DNA from: Candidatus Latescibacterota bacterium
GTDB lineage: Bacteria > Latescibacterota > UBA2968 > UBA8231
NCBI GenBank assembly: GCA_022826515.1
Contig: JAJDUT010000022.1
Location: 1-64,000, forward strand
DNA: 64,000 bases
Direction of reading: 5' to 3'
This document shows positions 62,793 to 64,000 of the stretch, piece by piece. Each line of letters opens with the position of its first letter. The stretch's first letter is position 1. The translations under genes were made by a program, and so were the position numbers. The notes under the pieces were generated by a model that was not told where the DNA came from, ran no database searches, and saw only the letters and a program-made list of their open reading frames with translations.

Positions 62793-63146
62793 GTGGCCTC
62801 TCCGCAACGCATTAGCCGAGTGCGCGGGCAGTTGCTGCGCGAGCTGACCGACATCGTAGGGCGGATGAAGGATCCTCGGTTGCAGCTAGTCCAAGTAGTG
62901 GATGTGGAACTCTCCGCCGACATGAGCTATGCCACGATCTTTGTCAGCACGCTCGGCAAGGCAGACGACAAAAAGCAGGTACTCCAAGGGATGCAGCGGG
63001 GCTTGGGTTTTATACGCCGAGAAATCGCCCAGCGCATGCGCTTGCGCTACGCACCCCAGTTGCGGGTTGCATACGACGACACCGCCGCACGCGCCGCGCG
63101 CCTGACGGCTCTGATCGACAGTCTCGGTGGAGCGCAGCATGGTTGA
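62793..63146 (+). CDS. rbfA: Ribosome-binding factor A
   Basis: This 117-aa KH-like protein binds 30S precursors during 16S rRNA maturation. It has RISRVRGQLLRELTDIVGRM at the start, ADMSYATIFVST, and the FIRREIAQRMRLRYAPQLRV core. It starts at GTG, six bases after ylxP, and overlaps truB by 8 bp. Confidence 0.94.
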   Translation: MASPQRISRVRGQLLRELTDIVGRMKDPRLQLVQVVDVELSADMSYATIFVSTLGKADDKKQVLQGMQRGLGFIRREIAQRMRLRYAPQLRVAYDDTAARAARLTALIDSLGGAQHG

Positions 63147-64000
63147 TCCGGTCCAGACCGGGGTTTTGGTCATCGACAAAGCCAAAGGCCCCACTTCCCA
63201 CGACGTAATCGCTTCGCTTCGGCGTCTGTTGCAATTGCGGCGCATTGGGCACTGCGGCACGCTTGATCCCTTGGCCAGCGGCGTCTTGGTCGTTTGCTTG
63301 GGGCGCTATACTCGGCTCAACCGGTGGCTCAGCGGCGCAGACAAGGAATACGAGGCCGAGATTTGTCTGGGGGCTGTGAGTGCTACGGGCGATGCCGAGG
63401 GGCCGATCCGCCACCAAGCCGACTGCGCGTCTCCCACCGACCAAAGTGTGGCCCAAGCTCTGCGCGACTTTACGGGCGTCATAGACCAAGTTCCGCCAGC
63501 GCATTCAGCCGTAAAGGTAGCTGGGGTGCGCTCGTATAAGCGGGCGCGCCGTGGGGATGAAGTCGCCCTCAAACCTCGCCGGGTCCACATCCACGCAATG
63601 GAATTGCTCAGCTACGATTTTCCCAGACTAAGGGTGAGAATCCATTGCTCTGCGGGAACGTACATTCGCTCGCTAGCCGCCGATCTGGGGGAGGCTTTGA
63701 GAACGGGTGCCTATTTGGCGGAATTGCGCCGACTGCGTGCGGGAGGTCTCGGACTGGATAAAGCCCTGACATTAGACCAAGTAGCCCGTCTAAGCAGAGC
63801 AGGCCAAATTGAAAAGGCCCTCGTCCATCCGCGACTGGCCTTGAGCGAGTTGGCGGCCGTGGAGCTGAACGAAGGCAAGCTAGTTGATTTCGCTCATGGG
63901 AAGGCAATCGAGTACCCCGCTGGCGCAGGACCGCGCGAAGTTTGCGCAGTTTTTGACACCGCGGAAACCTTGTTTGGTCTCGCGCGGTGGGAGAAGGGGG
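63139..64000 (+). CDS. truB: tRNA pseudouridine(55) synthase TruB, 3' end beyond window
   Basis: An open frame begins at ATG 63139 and continues without a stop to base 64000 (about 287 codons). It has TGVLVIDKAKGPTSHDVIA, the catalytic Asp in GHCGTLDPLASGVL, RSYKRARRG and the CSAGTYIRSLAADLG loop, all typical of TruB, which forms pseudouridine 55 in the T-loop. The last visible part, FGLARWEKGG, belongs to the C-terminal domain, so only a few codons should be missing. It overlaps rbfA by 8 bp. Confidence 0.95.
   Translation, partial: MVDPVQTGVLVIDKAKGPTSHDVIASLRRLLQLRRIGHCGTLDPLASGVLVVCLGRYTRLNRWLSGADKEYEAEICLGAVSATGDAEGPIRHQADCASPTDQSVAQALRDFTGVIDQVPPAHSAVKVAGVRSYKRARRGDEVALKPRRVHIHAMELLSYDFPRLRVRIHCSAGTYIRSLAADLGEALRTGAYLAELRRLRAGGLGLDKALTLDQVARLSRAGQIEKALVHPRLALSELAAVELNEGKLVDFAHGKAIEYPAGAGPREVCAVFDTAETLFGLARWEKG

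Noticed and set aside
1..64000. CRISPR arrays, insertion sequences, prophage or rRNA
   Set aside because: I looked for regularly spaced repeats, transposase or phage genes and rRNA sequence and saw none.

Overview
The window is about 64 kb of bacterial chromosome, GC-rich and densely coded. It is almost entirely housekeeping and respiratory genes, with one AT-richer accessory patch near 42.3-44.8 kb. A complete Alternative Complex III plus A2-type caa3 oxidase cluster, a short primary-type sigma factor of about 286 aa, RqcH, a one-chain GcvP, a DUF512-Der pair and a Gmd all fit an aerobic Gram-negative lineage of the FCB/Gemmatimonadota/Latescibacterota kind. That placement is inference from gene content; no rRNA gene is present to settle it.

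Layout. 0.1-0.7 kb: an orphan MNT-type nucleotidyltransferase. 0.7-12.9 kb (minus strand): one long operon, actABCDEF, a small unknown membrane protein, sco, ctaCDEF. It encodes quinol oxidation, cytochrome c reduction and oxygen reduction, with many start/stop overlaps. 13.1-15.3 kb: tRNA-Arg(CCT), a DUF815 ATPase, a glyoxalase-fold protein and tRNA-Leu(CAG). 15.4-18.6 kb: smpB, a Cys-rich DnaC-like ATPase, rph, the sigma factor and a 51-aa small protein. 18.7-23.0 kb: a TIM-barrel isomerase, an IMPase/HisN-like phosphatase, a YihY membrane protein, a lipoprotein, a small membrane protein and holA. 23.0-27.4 kb: trxA behind a perfect-consensus promoter, a cyclic-nucleotide-binding protein, an AI-2E-family permease carrying an unusual inserted Ig-like segment, a cold-shock-domain protein and clpX. 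27.4-35.9 kb: an EpmA/LysRS-like protein, clpP, coaE-gcvT-gcvP, gmd and trmJ. 35.9-42.3 kb: a pair of M16 peptidase homologues, a degenerate THUMP-methyltransferase protein, hemL, a SPOR lipoprotein, a nucleotidylyltransferase and a GNAT.

42.3-44.8 kb is the accessory patch: an AAA/PD-(D/E)XK protein, a Xre regulator and about 500 bp of non-coding DNA holding several nested inverted repeats. 44.8-49.2 kb (minus): an operon murQ, aldo/keto reductase, D-threonine-aldolase-like, HU, sulfatase-like. 49.3-54.9 kb: valS, rqcH, miaA, tRNA-Gly(CCC). 55.0-58.1 kb: a DUF512 radical-SAM-like protein, der and a MerR-type regulator. 58.2-64.0 kb: the translation operon rimP-nusA-infB-ylxP-rbfA-truB, with truB running off the window end.

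The strongest oddities are these. rimP appears to begin at an AUU codon directly behind a terminator-like hairpin. The AI-2E permease carries an ASH/Hydin-like insertion. A structured non-coding stretch lies at 44.50-44.66 kb. The murQ operon also carries HU and sulfatase genes. A THUMP protein has lost its methyltransferase motifs. No CRISPR array, insertion sequence, prophage or rRNA gene was seen.
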